The notes under the pieces are model-generated. The model saw only the letters and a program-made list of their open reading frames with translations, was not told the DNA's origin and searched no databases. 64,000 nucleotides of DNA from Pseudomonas benzenivorans (GTDB lineage Bacteria; Pseudomonadota; Gammaproteobacteria; Pseudomonadales; Pseudomonadaceae). Shown in pieces: positions 1 to 10,720 of the stretch (position 1 is its first letter; every line of letters begins with the position of its first letter). The position numbers and the translations under genes were made by a program. Location of the stretch: positions 416,295-480,294 of the forward strand of contig NZ_FNCT01000003.1 in the NCBI RefSeq assembly GCF_900100495.1, given 5' to 3'.

Positions 1-131
1 GTGGGCGCTGCCATGGGCGCATCTGCCACATCTCCCGCAAAGATGGCTAGAGTCTAGGCGGCGACCGGCGGCTTTGCCGTCAATGTGGTGGTGGCGCGAA
101 TATTTCGCGCAAGGCGGCGTGGCAGATGCTT

Positions 132-326
132 AACAGGCCGTTTTTAGCGTGAAAGTCGCGTAGCGATGCCATCCTTATGCCCTTCTCCCTCCGGGTGAAG
201 GTGGCGCGCAGCGCCGGATGAGGGAAGCGGGCATGCCGCGAGAGGCTTCCATCAACCGGGGTGCCACTCGCGGCATGCCCGTTAACTCAGGATCGGCAAC
301 GCAGGTAGTTTTTCAACGGCCGGTTA
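132..326. repeat. Degenerate copy of the stop-codon-linked palindromic element, composite
   Basis: Read on the minus strand from 326, the sequence starts TAACCGGCCGTTGAAAAACT and runs on as CTACCTGCGTTGCCGAT, which matches the left arm of the elements at 25170, 28758 and 36259. The far end, on the plus strand AACAGGCCGTTTTTAGCG at 132-149, resembles the other arm in degenerate form. The interior differs from the other copies: it holds a 15-base perfect stem and a CCCTTCTCCCTCCGGG-type interspersed repeat (179-225). The TAA at one end is the stop codon of the DUF454 gene. No gene is visible in bases 1-323. Confidence 0.5.
228..281. repeat. Perfect 15-base inverted repeat (hairpin)
   Basis: CGGGCATGCCGCGAG at 228-242 is exactly reverse-complementary to CTCGCGGCATGCCCG at 267-281, with a 24-base loop. 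It lies downstream of the minus-strand DUF454 gene and could fold in its 3' transcript. There is no poly-T tract, so an intrinsic terminator is not certain. Confidence 0.7.
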
Positions 327-716
327 GGGCAGGGTCTTCTGCCTGAGGATATAGATGCTCACCAGCACCGCACTGGTCAGCATGAAGGCCCGGGCCCAGG
401 GCAAGGGGACCAGGTAGCAGGAGAGGGCGATGCTGAGCCACATCAGGCCGATGGCATAGCCCTTGGCCCTGCGTGGAATGCCCTGGCCGTCGAGGTAGTC
501 GCGAACCCAGGGGCCGAGCCGCGGATGCAGCACCAGCCACAGGTAGAAGCGCTTCGAGCTGCGCACGAAGCAGGCGGCGGCCAGCAGCAGGAAGGGCGTG
601 GTCGGCAGCACCGGCAGGAAAATCCCGATCACCCCGAGCGCCACGCACAGCCAGCCCACGGCCAGCAGCGCGAAGCGGATGGCCGGGTTGCGCTTTTCCT
701 GAATCTCGTACGCCAT
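324..716 (-). CDS. DUF454 (YbaN-type) small inner-membrane protein
   Basis: 130 residues. After a short polar N-terminus (MAYEIQEKRN) comes a long hydrophobic stretch (about residues 11-50) containing GIFLPVLPTTPFLLLAAACF, the signature of the DUF454/YbaN family. A second hydrophobic region at about 88-122 follows a conserved R(F/Y)YLWL and HP-LGPW-DY segment. Three to four membrane segments are likely. No biochemical role is established for the family. It is transcribed leftwards behind the UPF0149 gene with an 18-base gap, so the two may be cotranscribed. The stop TAA falls in the end of a repeat element. Confidence 0.85.
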   Translation of the reverse strand: MAYEIQEKRNPAIRFALLAVGWLCVALGVIGIFLPVLPTTPFLLLAAACFVRSSKRFYLWLVLHPRLGPWVRDYLDGQGIPRRAKGYAIGLMWLSIALSCYLVPLPWARAFMLTSAVLVSIYILRQKTLP

Positions 717-734
717 GACGCTGGCGCGAGCTGA

Positions 735-1322
735 TCAGTGGTGACGGGGCTTGAGCAGGGCCGGTTTTTCTTCCGGGGCGTTGCACAGCAGGAACAGTGC
801 GGTTAGCAGTTCGGGAATCTGCTCGATCATGCTGTCGACCAGGTCGCGATCGCGGGCGATCTCGGCGAACTCGGGCTGCTCGTCGAACAGGCCCGAGCCG
901 ACCATGATCGGCAGCAACAACTCGCTGACCTCGTCTTCGGCGTCATCGAACCAGACCGCTTCGCGCAGAAACACCCCTTCCATGAAGCCGATGCACCAGC
1001 CGCGCAGGTCGGAATCGTCCGGATCAATGCCGAGGTCGAGGGCGCAAGGTATTTCCGGGTCGTCGTCGCTGGCCAGTTGGCGGGCGATATGCGCCTGCAG
1101 CTGCACAAGGGTCGCTTCGATCTCCTCGCGCTCGGCATCGCTGCGGTAATGCGGCGGCTCGGCGAACAGTGCGTCGATCCATTCACGCTGCGGTACCTGG
1201 TCCGGACAGATCGACAGCGCGGTGAGGTAGCCGTGGGCGGCCACGTAGTCCAAGGCCTCATCGTGCAGCTCATCGGCGTCGAGGAAGGCTTGCAGGCGGG
1301 ACAGTTGCTCGGCGAAGGACAT
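735..1322 (-). CDS. UPF0149 / YecA family protein
   Basis: 195 residues, acidic. The pattern of an N-terminal helical bundle (MSFAEQLSRLQAFLDADELHD) followed by LRGWCIGFMEGVFLREAVWF and an acidic, helix-rich C-terminal half is typical of YgfB/YecA UPF0149 proteins. The C-terminal SEC-C-like zinc motif of longer YecA proteins is absent. The role in this subfamily is unknown. The start ATG at 1322 is preceded by an AAGGTAG ribosome-binding site. The gene diverges from recQ. Confidence 0.8.
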   Translation of the reverse strand: MSFAEQLSRLQAFLDADELHDEALDYVAAHGYLTALSICPDQVPQREWIDALFAEPPHYRSDAEREEIEATLVQLQAHIARQLASDDDPEIPCALDLGIDPDDSDLRGWCIGFMEGVFLREAVWFDDAEDEVSELLLPIMVGSGLFDEQPEFAEIARDRDLVDSMIEQIPELLTALFLLCNAPEEKPALLKPRHH

Positions 1323-1455
1323 CGTGGGGCTACCTTGAGGGGGGAAACGAGGATGAATTCTAGTCCAGACCTGCCGCAGCAGCTATAGCCCGCGGCAAAA
1401 GCGGACGGGAAGTACCCTGGTTATAGATCCGAATCCTGCCGGCGGGGCACTTGCG

Positions 1456-1461
1456 TATAAT
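1456..1461 (+). promoter_or_regulatory. Candidate -10 box of the recQ promoter
   Basis: TATAAT preceded by TTGCG, 25 bases before the recQ ATG. No convincing -35 box is seen at the usual distance, so this may be an extended or activated -10. Confidence 0.45.
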
Positions 1462-1486
1462 GCGCGGCTCGATTCGGAGGCCTTCC

Positions 1487-3613
<2,127 letters not shown>

Positions 3614-3734
3614 TTTCGGCCAGAGCAGTGAGGGGGTGGGGTGCCGGTTTGCTGGCGCCGTAAAATCGACAAACTTGTGACGCGGTTGGCCAGCGGCTAA
3701 GGTGTCCACAGGCCTCCAACAGAAGAGGTACAGA

Positions 3735-4895
3735 GTGTCGCTCCCTCATGCCTGGTTAGACGATGTGTGCCCCAGTCCCTATGCCGATCAACTCGCCCTG
3801 GGCTTTCGCCTGCTGCGCTTCGTGCGGCCGCTCGAGTTGGAGTACCGCAGCCATCGGCTGGATGACAGCTTCGAGCTCAAACGCATCGCACTAAGCGTCG
3901 CCCTGCTGCTGTGGTTGGCCTTCGCCGCATTGGACTTCAGCCTGGTGCAAGGCCCGCAAGTCGCCTGGATGCTCGGCGTGCGCCTGGCGGTATTCGTGTT
4001 CCTGCTGATCTGCGCAGGGTTGATCGTGCAGCGCAGGTACGTGCACCTGCTGCAGCCATTGAGCCTGTCGTGCATCCTGGCGCTGGGGGTGGGGGCCGCC
4101 CTGGTGGTCGGTATCGCCCATCGCAGCGACCCGGCTTATCCCTATGAAGGCTTGCTGCTGGTCAGCATGGCCGCCTATTTCCTGGTTGGTTTGCGCCTCA
4201 GCGAGGCCTTGTTCTGCTCCGCACTGATCCTGCTGGTGTATGTCGGCGCCGAGTGGCTGGCGGACTTGCCGGCATCGCGGCTGACCAACAATGTGTTGTT
4301 CCTGCTGTTCGGCAACCTGATCGGCGCGGTCGGTTGCTACCTGCTGGAGTTCAAGTCGCGCGAGCATTTTCTGATCAGTCGGCTGATGCGCTCGCTGGCC
4401 GAGCACGACAGCCTGACCGGGTTGCACAACCGGCGCAGTTTCAATCGTCAGTTCGAGCGGGTGTTGCGCCAGGCCCAACGCGCCCAGCAGTCGCTGGCGT
4501 TGCTGCTGTGCGATATCGATCACTTCAAGGCCTACAACGATCGCTACGGGCACCAGGCCGGCGACAAGGTCTTGCAGCGGGTCGGCACGCTGCTGCAAGA
4601 CGCGGCCCGGCGACCGCTGGACATGGCCGTGCGCCTGGGCGGCGAAGAATTCGCCGTGCTGCTCTACGACATCGGTGAGAGCGAGGCGCGGCAACGTGCC
4701 GAAGCCCTGTGTGCGAACCTGGCGAAGCTCGACATCCGGCACGAACGCTCGGCCACCGCGAGCATGCTGACCATGTCCATCGGCGTTGCCTGCCTGCAGC
4801 CTGGCGGAGGCGGTGAGCTGGCCCAGTTGTACGAGCGGGCCGACCGGGCGCTCTACGAGGCCAAGGCCTTCGGCCGCAACCAGGTCGTCGCCTAG
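3735..4895 (+). CDS. hsbD: Membrane diguanylate cyclase, HsbD-like
   Basis: 386 residues from GTG 3735, chosen because AGAGG sits 6 bases upstream; an earlier GTG at 3702 has no such site. Five to six hydrophobic segments span about residues 51-205. A C-terminal GGDEF domain follows with DSLTGLHNRR (225-234), CDIDHFKAYND and active-site GGEEF at 302-306. An inhibitory I-site RPLD (293-296) lies exactly five residues before GGEEF, so it should make c-di-GMP and be product-inhibited. The position after recQ matches PA3343 of P. aeruginosa, HsbD of the HptB-HsbR-HsbA motility/biofilm cascade (from memory). The hptB-hsbRA genes are not in this window. Confidence 0.85.
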   Translation: MSLPHAWLDDVCPSPYADQLALGFRLLRFVRPLELEYRSHRLDDSFELKRIALSVALLLWLAFAALDFSLVQGPQVAWMLGVRLAVFVFLLICAGLIVQRRYVHLLQPLSLSCILALGVGAALVVGIAHRSDPAYPYEGLLLVSMAAYFLVGLRLSEALFCSALILLVYVGAEWLADLPASRLTNNVLFLLFGNLIGAVGCYLLEFKSREHFLISRLMRSLAEHDSLTGLHNRRSFNRQFERVLRQAQRAQQSLALLLCDIDHFKAYNDRYGHQAGDKVLQRVGTLLQDAARRPLDMAVRLGGEEFAVLLYDIGESEARQRAEALCANLAKLDIRHERSATASMLTMSIGVACLQPGGGGELAQLYERADRALYEAKAFGRNQVVA

Positions 4896-5007
4896 CCACC
4901 AGGCGCCGGTGACCGATTTCGCCCCTGTGGATGGCGCAGCCGGTGAATGCCTGGGCGGGAGCGCCGGTGCTAGCATCGCCGGGTCTTTTCCGCGAGCGCT
5001 TGCCCTG

Positions 5008-6024
5008 ATGGACCGACTGATTCAAGCCAACGGCCAGCCGCACTTCGGCATTTTTTCCGCCGCGCCCGGGCTGATCAACTACCGCGATTTCGACTTCCGC
5101 TCGCCCATGGGCCGGCGCCTCGGCGCCCTGGCCAAGTGGCGGCGCTTTCACCAGTTCCAGTACTTCGGGCTGATCAGCGAGGAACTGATCGGCGGCTGCG
5201 CCCTGGCCAACCTGAGCCTGGCCGGAATCGGTTTCGTCTACCTGTTCCACCCGGCCAGCGGGCGCATGCTCGAGCGCCGCTTCAAACTGCCGCTGAGCCT
5301 GGGCACACGGTTTTCCCAGCAGCCGGACGACGGCGTCTGCGAGCTGCGCAGCGGGCGCAATCTGCTACGCCTGGAAAACCACGCGGCAGCGCGGGAAAAA
5401 CGCCTGCTGGTCGAGTTGGACGATGGCTTGCGCATCGACGCCTGGTTCTCCGAGGCCACGCCGGCGTTCCAGCCGATGTGCATCAATACGCCAACCGCGG
5501 TGAACGGCTGGGTCTATGCGCAGAAAGTGGCGGGGCTGCGCTGCGCCGGGCGGGTCAACAGCCGCCTGGGCGATTTCGACCTGGCAGCCATCGATGCCTT
5601 CGCCCATCACGACTGGTCGGCCGGCTACATGCGCCCGGAGACTCACTGGAATTGGGCCTGCCTGTCCGGTCAGGCGGCGGGGCGGCGGGTCGGCCTGAAC
5701 CTGTCGTGCGGGGTCAACGAGACCAGCTTTACCGAGAATTGCTACTGGCTGGATGGCGCGCTGATCAAGGTCGATACGGTGCGCTTCGCCTTCGACCGCG
5801 GGCAGCCCCTGCAGCCCTGGCGCATTAGCTCCCACGATGGCCAGGTGATACTGGATTTCGAGGCACGCGGCCTGCATCGGGAGCGAAGCAACCTGGGCAT
5901 CCTGGCCAGCGATTTCAAGCAGGTGTTCGGCCGGTTCAGCGGCGTCCTGCGCCCGCCGGGGCGCGCCGAGGTGCCGATCGACAACCTCTGGGGCTTTGTC
6001 GAGGATCAGTATGTGAAATGGTGA
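5008..6024 (+). CDS. DUF2804 domain-containing protein
   Basis: 338 residues from ATG 5008 (MDRLIQANGQPHFGIFSAAP). The opening, LINYRDFDFRSPMGRRLGAL, and the later ETHWNWACLSGQ, NLSCGVNETSFTENCYW and VFGRFSG blocks are the conserved parts of DUF2804, a predicted all-beta lipocalin-like fold found in many proteobacteria without a known reaction. No signal peptide and no membrane segment. It stands alone between the diguanylate cyclase and the MarR gene. The upstream reading frame stays open to 4786, but that part overlaps the cyclase. Confidence 0.8.
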   Translation: MDRLIQANGQPHFGIFSAAPGLINYRDFDFRSPMGRRLGALAKWRRFHQFQYFGLISEELIGGCALANLSLAGIGFVYLFHPASGRMLERRFKLPLSLGTRFSQQPDDGVCELRSGRNLLRLENHAAAREKRLLVELDDGLRIDAWFSEATPAFQPMCINTPTAVNGWVYAQKVAGLRCAGRVNSRLGDFDLAAIDAFAHHDWSAGYMRPETHWNWACLSGQAAGRRVGLNLSCGVNETSFTENCYWLDGALIKVDTVRFAFDRGQPLQPWRISSHDGQVILDFEARGLHRERSNLGILASDFKQVFGRFSGVLRPPGRAEVPIDNLWGFVEDQYVKW

Positions 6025-6060
6025 GGCATCCTGGGGGGTTGCCTTGGAGTTGTGGTTATG

Positions 6061-6080
6061 ATTAGCTGGCTAATAATTAG
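6061..6080. promoter_or_regulatory. Two overlapping palindromes, candidate MarR operator
   Basis: ATTAGCTGGCTAAT (6061-6074, perfect 6-base arms) overlaps CTAATAATTAG (6070-6080, perfect 5-base arms). They stand 26-46 bases before the MarR start in an AT-rich patch that contrasts with the GC-rich surroundings. MarR proteins usually bind such palindromes and repress their own operon, so this is the likely operator for the regulator-exporter pair. Confidence 0.6.
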
Positions 6081-6106
6081 TTTTTTACTATAAGAGCCGT
6101 TTAGCC

Positions 6107-6547
6107 ATGTCGCAGTCGCAGTCCGATCAACACCGTTTCGCCATGCAAGTTGCCCAGTTATCCCGCGCCTGGCGCGCCGAGTTGGACCGCCGCCTGGTCG
6201 GCCTCGGCCTGTCGCAGGCGCGTTGGCTGGTGCTCTTGCACCTGTCGCGCTTCGAAGAGTTGCCCACCCAGCGTGAGCTGGCGCAAAGCGTCGGGGTCGA
6301 GGGGCCGACCCTCGCGCGCTTGCTCGACAGCCTGGAGGCCCAGGGGTTGGTCAGTCGCCAGGCGGTGCCGGAAGATCGCCGGTCGAAGAAAATCGCCCTG
6401 AGTCCGCAAGCCCAGCCGCTGATCGAAAAGATCGAGGCGATCTCCACCCAGTTGCGCCAGGAAGTGTTCGCCGGCATCGACGAGGACGAACTGCGCCGCT
6501 GCCAGCAGGTGCACAAGCGGATTCTGGGTAATCTGGAAAAGCGCTGA
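6107..6547 (+). CDS. MarR/SlyA-family transcriptional regulator
   Basis: 146 residues. Winged helix-turn-helix in the middle: LPTQRELAQSVGVEGPTLAR is the recognition helix region, then LEAQGLVSR and a DRRSKKIAL wing with the conserved D-R pair. N-terminal (HRFAMQVAQLSRAWRAELDR) and C-terminal helices form the dimer interface. Its TGA overlaps the ATG of the MFS gene (TGATG), so the two are translationally coupled and the regulator probably controls that exporter in response to a ligand. Confidence 0.9.
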   Translation: MSQSQSDQHRFAMQVAQLSRAWRAELDRRLVGLGLSQARWLVLLHLSRFEELPTQRELAQSVGVEGPTLARLLDSLEAQGLVSRQAVPEDRRSKKIALSPQAQPLIEKIEAISTQLRQEVFAGIDEDELRRCQQVHKRILGNLEKR

Positions 6548-7947
6548 TGGGGCAGGACCTGCCGGCCCTGCAGGCGCGTTTTGGTGCGCATTACCCGCAG
6601 TGGTTGTTGGGCGTGCTGATGGTCGGCAGCATGGCCATGGTGCTGGCCTCGACCAGCATCAACGTGGCCCTGCCGGCGATCATGGCGGATTTCGCCATCG
6701 GCCGGCCACTGGCGCAGTGGCTGTCCACCGGCTTTCTCGCGGCGATGACCGCCGGCCTGTTGCTGGCCGCCTGGGCGCAGGCGCGCCTGGGGGCGCGGCG
6801 CACCGCTCAGTTCGGCTTGCTGCTGTTCATCCTCAGCTCGCTGCTGGCGTTGGTGGCGCACGCGGCCTGGCAGCTGATCGCCCTGCGCATCGTCCAGGGC
6901 CTGTGCGCCGGGATCATCCAGCCGCTGGCCATGGTGCTGATCTTTCGCGTGTTCATCGACGGCGGCCGGGGCCTGGCCTTGGGCCTGTATGGCCTGGGGG
7001 TGATGGTCGCGCCGACGCTGGGACCGACCATCGGTGGCTACCTGGTCGATCATTTCGGCTGGGTGGCGGTGTTCTGGTTGCCCTTGCCGATGTGTGTCCT
7101 GGCGCTGCTGGGCGGGCAATGGTTGCTGCCCAGCCAGCGTGAGCGCAGCACGCCCTTGCTGGATATCTGGGCTTTCGCCCTGCTGTGCGTGAGCCTGTTC
7201 GCCCTGCTCGGCGCCTTGGCCGAGGCGCAGCGCTTCGCCTGGCAGCAGCCGCGGGTATGGGGACCAGGCTTGGTGGGGACGCTGGCGCTGCTCGGCTTTT
7301 TCTCGCGTAGCGGGCGCAGTGCCCAGCCGCTGCTGCCCTTGCGCTTGTGGCGGCATGCCGGTTTTCGCAACGCCAGCTGGGTCGCGTTGACCCTGGGCAT
7401 GGGCCTGTACGGCTCGACCTACCTGATTCCGCTCTATCTGCAAACCATCGAAGGCTACAGTGCCGGGCGTGCCGGCCTGCTGTTGCTGCCGACCGGGGTG
7501 TTGATGGGCATGGCCTCCTTTGCCGGTGGCTGGTTGAGCGACCGGCTGTCGGCCGCCCTGCTGTTGAGCAGCGGCCTGTTGGTGTTCGCCTTGTCGGCAG
7601 CGGGCCTGGGCTGGCTGGAGCAGGGCGCCTCGTTCGTCGTGCTGTGTTTCTGGGCCTGTATCGGGCGTGTCGGGCTCGGCCTGCTCTTGCCGGCGCTGAG
7701 CACCGGCTCGCTGGACATCCTGAGTCCGCAGGAACTGGCCCTGGGCGCCGGGGCCATTACCTTCGTGCGTCAGCTGGGCGGGGCGTTCGGGGTCAATCTG
7801 CTGACCTTCTTCCTCGAGTGGCGCCACGCTGCCGAGGGCGGCAGTGTGCTGGCCGAGGCGCAGGCCTTCCAGCAGAGCTTCTGGTTGATGGCGGCGGTCT
7901 TCGCGCTGACCGTGCTGGCGGCCTGGGGCGTACGTTCGACAAAGTAA
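6547..7947 (+). CDS. MFS multidrug exporter, DHA2 (EmrB-like) family
   Basis: 466 residues with about 13-14 hydrophobic segments, starting MVGSMAMVLASTSINVALPA, the DHA2 motif of drug:proton antiporters with 14 helices. Motif C-like GLGVMVAPTLGPTIGGYLVD lies near residues 145-165 and ALGAGAITFVRQLGGAFGVN near the end, both typical of EmrB-type exporters. No adaptor (EmrA) or outer-membrane partner is adjacent, so it may work alone. Coupled to the MarR gene by a TGATG overlap. The substrate cannot be told from sequence. Confidence 0.9.
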   Translation: MGQDLPALQARFGAHYPQWLLGVLMVGSMAMVLASTSINVALPAIMADFAIGRPLAQWLSTGFLAAMTAGLLLAAWAQARLGARRTAQFGLLLFILSSLLALVAHAAWQLIALRIVQGLCAGIIQPLAMVLIFRVFIDGGRGLALGLYGLGVMVAPTLGPTIGGYLVDHFGWVAVFWLPLPMCVLALLGGQWLLPSQRERSTPLLDIWAFALLCVSLFALLGALAEAQRFAWQQPRVWGPGLVGTLALLGFFSRSGRSAQPLLPLRLWRHAGFRNASWVALTLGMGLYGSTYLIPLYLQTIEGYSAGRAGLLLLPTGVLMGMASFAGGWLSDRLSAALLLSSGLLVFALSAAGLGWLEQGASFVVLCFWACIGRVGLGLLLPALSTGSLDILSPQELALGAGAITFVRQLGGAFGVNLLTFFLEWRHAAEGGSVLAEAQAFQQSFWLMAAVFALTVLAAWGVRSTK

Positions 7948-8208
7948 TGACTGTTCGTCTGCCGGCTTGTCAGTTTATTGACTGGGCTCCCGTGCTTTTG
8001 CGTATGATGGCGATCTGCCTATGGTTGGCGGCGCCCTCAAGCTCGCCAGCCTTCAAATCATGGCCATACTGACTCACTAGCCGGGTTCGACAAGGAACGT
8101 CCCCCGACGCAAGAATTTGCTGCACCGTCTGCTTTTATCACCGGCTGGATGCACATGCCTCGGCGTGGGTGGTGTAACGAGCGGGAGCAGGGTTATGGGA
8201 GCGTTGAT

Positions 8209-10281
8209 ATGACTCGGGTTCGGCAGTTGCTGCTTGGTCTCGCATCGGGTTCGGCATTCTATTCGGGGGTGGTGCCTGCCTTGGGGTTGGGCGAAATCAC
8301 CCTGCATTCCGCGTTGAATCAGCCGCTCGAGGCGGAAATCGAACTGTTGCAGGTCGCCGACCTGAGCGCCGACGATCTGGCGGTGCGCCTGGCCCCCGCC
8401 GAGGTCTTCAATCGCTCTGGCGTCGACCGTCTGGTGTTTCTCAACGACCTGCGCTTTACCCCGTTGCTGCGCGGCGGCAACAGCGTGATCCGAGTGGTGT
8501 CGAGCCAGCCGGTGCGCGAGCCTTACCTGAATTTCATCGTCGAAGTGGCACGGCCCAACGGCCAGTTGCTGCGCGAATACACCATCCTGCTCGATCCGCC
8601 TGGCTCTGCCGCCTACCGCGCCGTTGCCGCTGCGCCACAGGTGGCGGAGACCGCGGTCCGCTCGGCTGCCAGCGCGACGTCGGCAACCTTTGTCGCCCCG
8701 GCGACTCTGCCGGCGGCCGAGTTGGGGCAGCGCTATCGGGTCGCCAGTGGCGATAGCCTGTGGACGATCGCCAAAGGTTTGCGTGCCGCCGGTAGCTCGG
8801 CATCGCAGCAAGCGCTGATGCGCGATATCCAGGCGCTCAACCCGCAGGCCTTCAGCAACGGTGACAGCAACCGCCTGCGGGCCGGCGCCGAGCTGGTGCT
8901 GCCGGATGCTGCCGCACCGCTGGAGCGGGCGGTCGCTCCCATCGCCGGCGCGCAAGCGGCTGCGCCAGCCGCGCAGCCAGTCGACCCGCAGGTCGAAGCG
9001 ATCGCCCAGGCGCAGCGCAGGGTGGATCAGGAGCTGGCCAGCCAGGCGGCGGAAAATGCCCAGTTGCAGCAGAGCCTTGCCGCGCTGCAGGTGCAGTTGC
9101 AGCAGTTGCAGGCGCAGATGAGCGACAAGGACCGGCAGCTGGCCACCTTGCAGGCGCTATTGGCCGAGCGCCAGGCGCCGCCGCAAGCGCCTGCAGCGGC
9201 AGCCCCGGTGGTTGCCGAAGAGCCGGCCGCGCTGGCGCCAGACGCGGCTGCGGCTGTTCCCGGCGCTCGCTGGATCGGCGCAGGAGCCGCCGCATTGCTG
9301 GTGCTGCTCGCCGCTCTGCTCGGCCTGGCCTGGCGTCGTCGGCGTCAGGCCGCGCCGCAGCAGCGCCAGGAGCAGCCGGCGGCCGAGCCTGTCGTGGCGG
9401 CGCCGAAGGCGGTTGCGCCGCCGCCGCGGATCGTGCCCACGCCGGCGCCTCGCCGGGTTGCGGAAGTCTCGACAGCCCCGCTGGTTCGCCCGGTCAGTAC
9501 AACCGATGCCCTGGAAGGCGCGAACATCTATATCGCCTATGGCCGCTTCAGTGAAGCCGCGGCGATCCTGCGCAAGGCATTGCAGGCTCAGCCGCAGCGC
9601 AGCGACATTCGCTTCCGGCTGTTGGAAGTGCTGGCGCAACAGGGTGATGCTCAAGCATTCCTCCGCGAGGAAGCGCTTCTGCGGGATAGCGGATTCACGG
9701 CGGCGCGGATCGACCAGCTCAAGGCGCAGTACCGGGAAATGCTGGCGACGGCAAAGGCCGATCCGCTGGACGATCTGCTGCCGGAACTCGACGAGGAACT
9801 GCCAGCACCGCCGGCCAACGCGCTGGTCGATGATGACTTTCAGCTCAATCTGGACGACTTGTCGCTGGATGCGGACTGGGATCTGGTCAGTCCGTTCTCG
9901 CCGGGCACGCGCAAGAAGAGCGCCGCGGCATCGCTGCCGATGGAGCAGTCGACCACGCTCGACGAGCTGCCGGCGGTCCTCGAACTGGACGGCGACCGCG
10001 ATGTGCGGAGCCCCTTTGCCGAGTCGATGCTGGTTGAGGAGACCTCGGCAGACGGCTGGCTACCGGATGAGCTGCACGAGTCCTTCGGCGACGGCGCCTT
10101 GTTGGGCGACCTCGATCAACTGGCCGGCAGTCGTGACAACCTGGCCAAGCTCAATCTGGCACTGGCCTATATCGAGCAGGGCAACCTGGAAAGCGCCTGC
10201 AATATCCTCAATGAAGTCATCAGCGAGGGCGATGAGGCGCAGAGGCAGGAAGCCCGCGAGTTGCTGGCGCGGATCGCTTAG
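8209..10281 (+). CDS. FimV/HubP-like LysM polar membrane protein
   Basis: 690 residues from ATG 8209 (GGGAG seven bases upstream). The signal-peptide-like start is followed by LGLGEITLHSALNQPLEAEI, the FimV N-terminal domain. A LysM domain (about residues 165-225, YRVASGDSLWTIAKGL) would bind peptidoglycan. Then come an alanine/glutamine-rich coiled coil, one membrane helix (about 345-365), an acidic cytoplasmic stretch and the FimV C-terminal TPR-like cap (LNLALAYIEQGNLESACNIL). FimV organises the cell pole and type IV pili. P. aeruginosa FimV proper is longer and sits elsewhere, so this is probably the shorter paralogue found near recQ (PA3340-like, from memory). Confidence 0.85.
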   Translation: MTRVRQLLLGLASGSAFYSGVVPALGLGEITLHSALNQPLEAEIELLQVADLSADDLAVRLAPAEVFNRSGVDRLVFLNDLRFTPLLRGGNSVIRVVSSQPVREPYLNFIVEVARPNGQLLREYTILLDPPGSAAYRAVAAAPQVAETAVRSAASATSATFVAPATLPAAELGQRYRVASGDSLWTIAKGLRAAGSSASQQALMRDIQALNPQAFSNGDSNRLRAGAELVLPDAAAPLERAVAPIAGAQAAAPAAQPVDPQVEAIAQAQRRVDQELASQAAENAQLQQSLAALQVQLQQLQAQMSDKDRQLATLQALLAERQAPPQAPAAAAPVVAEEPAALAPDAAAAVPGARWIGAGAAALLVLLAALLGLAWRRRRQAAPQQRQEQPAAEPVVAAPKAVAPPPRIVPTPAPRRVAEVSTAPLVRPVSTTDALEGANIYIAYGRFSEAAAILRKALQAQPQRSDIRFRLLEVLAQQGDAQAFLREEALLRDSGFTAARIDQLKAQYREMLATAKADPLDDLLPELDEELPAPPANALVDDDFQLNLDDLSLDADWDLVSPFSPGTRKKSAAASLPMEQSTTLDELPAVLELDGDRDVRSPFAESMLVEETSADGWLPDELHESFGDGALLGDLDQLAGSRDNLAKLNLALAYIEQGNLESACNILNEVISEGDEAQRQEARELLARIA

Positions 10282-10426
10282 CGTCCGAGGCTGCCGGCGC
10301 GCGGGTGCTAGGGCCAGCGCCGGCTGACAGAGTGCTCGTTTGCCTCGGGCGAGTGGGCGCTTCCAACTTGCGCCCCCCGCGCCGGCGCGGCGTTATCATG
10401 GCCGCCCCCCTCCTTGGAGTCAGCCC

Positions 10427-10720
10427 ATGCCCAGTGCCAAAGCCGAAGTGGTCATCACCTATTGCACGCAATGCCAGTGGTTGCTGCGCGCCGCCTGGCT
10501 CGCCCAGGAATTGCTGACGACCTTTGCCGACGACCTGGCCAAGGTCAGCCTGGAGCCGGGCAGCGGCGGGGTGTTTCGCATCACCTGCGCTGGCGTGCAG
10601 ATCTGGGAGCGCAAGGCCGATGGCGGCTTTCCCGAGGCCAAGGTGCTCAAGCAGCGCGTGCGTGACCAGATCGATCCGCAGCGCGATCTGGGCCACAGCG
10701 ACCGCCCGCGCGAAGCCTGA
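10427..10720 (+). CDS. SelT/SelW/SelH (Rdx) family thioredoxin-fold protein
   Basis: 97 residues. VVITYCTQCQWLLRAAWLAQ with CxxC at C13/C16 followed by AQELLTTF, and the later GGVFRITCAGVQIWERK and GGFPEAKVLKQRVRD blocks, are diagnostic for the Rdx family: a selenoprotein W-like redox fold in which bacterial members use Cys for selenocysteine. No partner is known. TTGGAG lies eight bases before the ATG. The gene abuts the convergent DMT permease with no gap between stop codons. Confidence 0.9.
   Translation: MPSAKAEVVITYCTQCQWLLRAAWLAQELLTTFADDLAKVSLEPGSGGVFRITCAGVQIWERKADGGFPEAKVLKQRVRDQIDPQRDLGHSDRPREA

Noticed and set aside
6127..7827. 566-residue minus-strand frame rich in Gln and Arg
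   Set aside because: It is antisense to the MarR and MFS genes; composition is non-protein-like.
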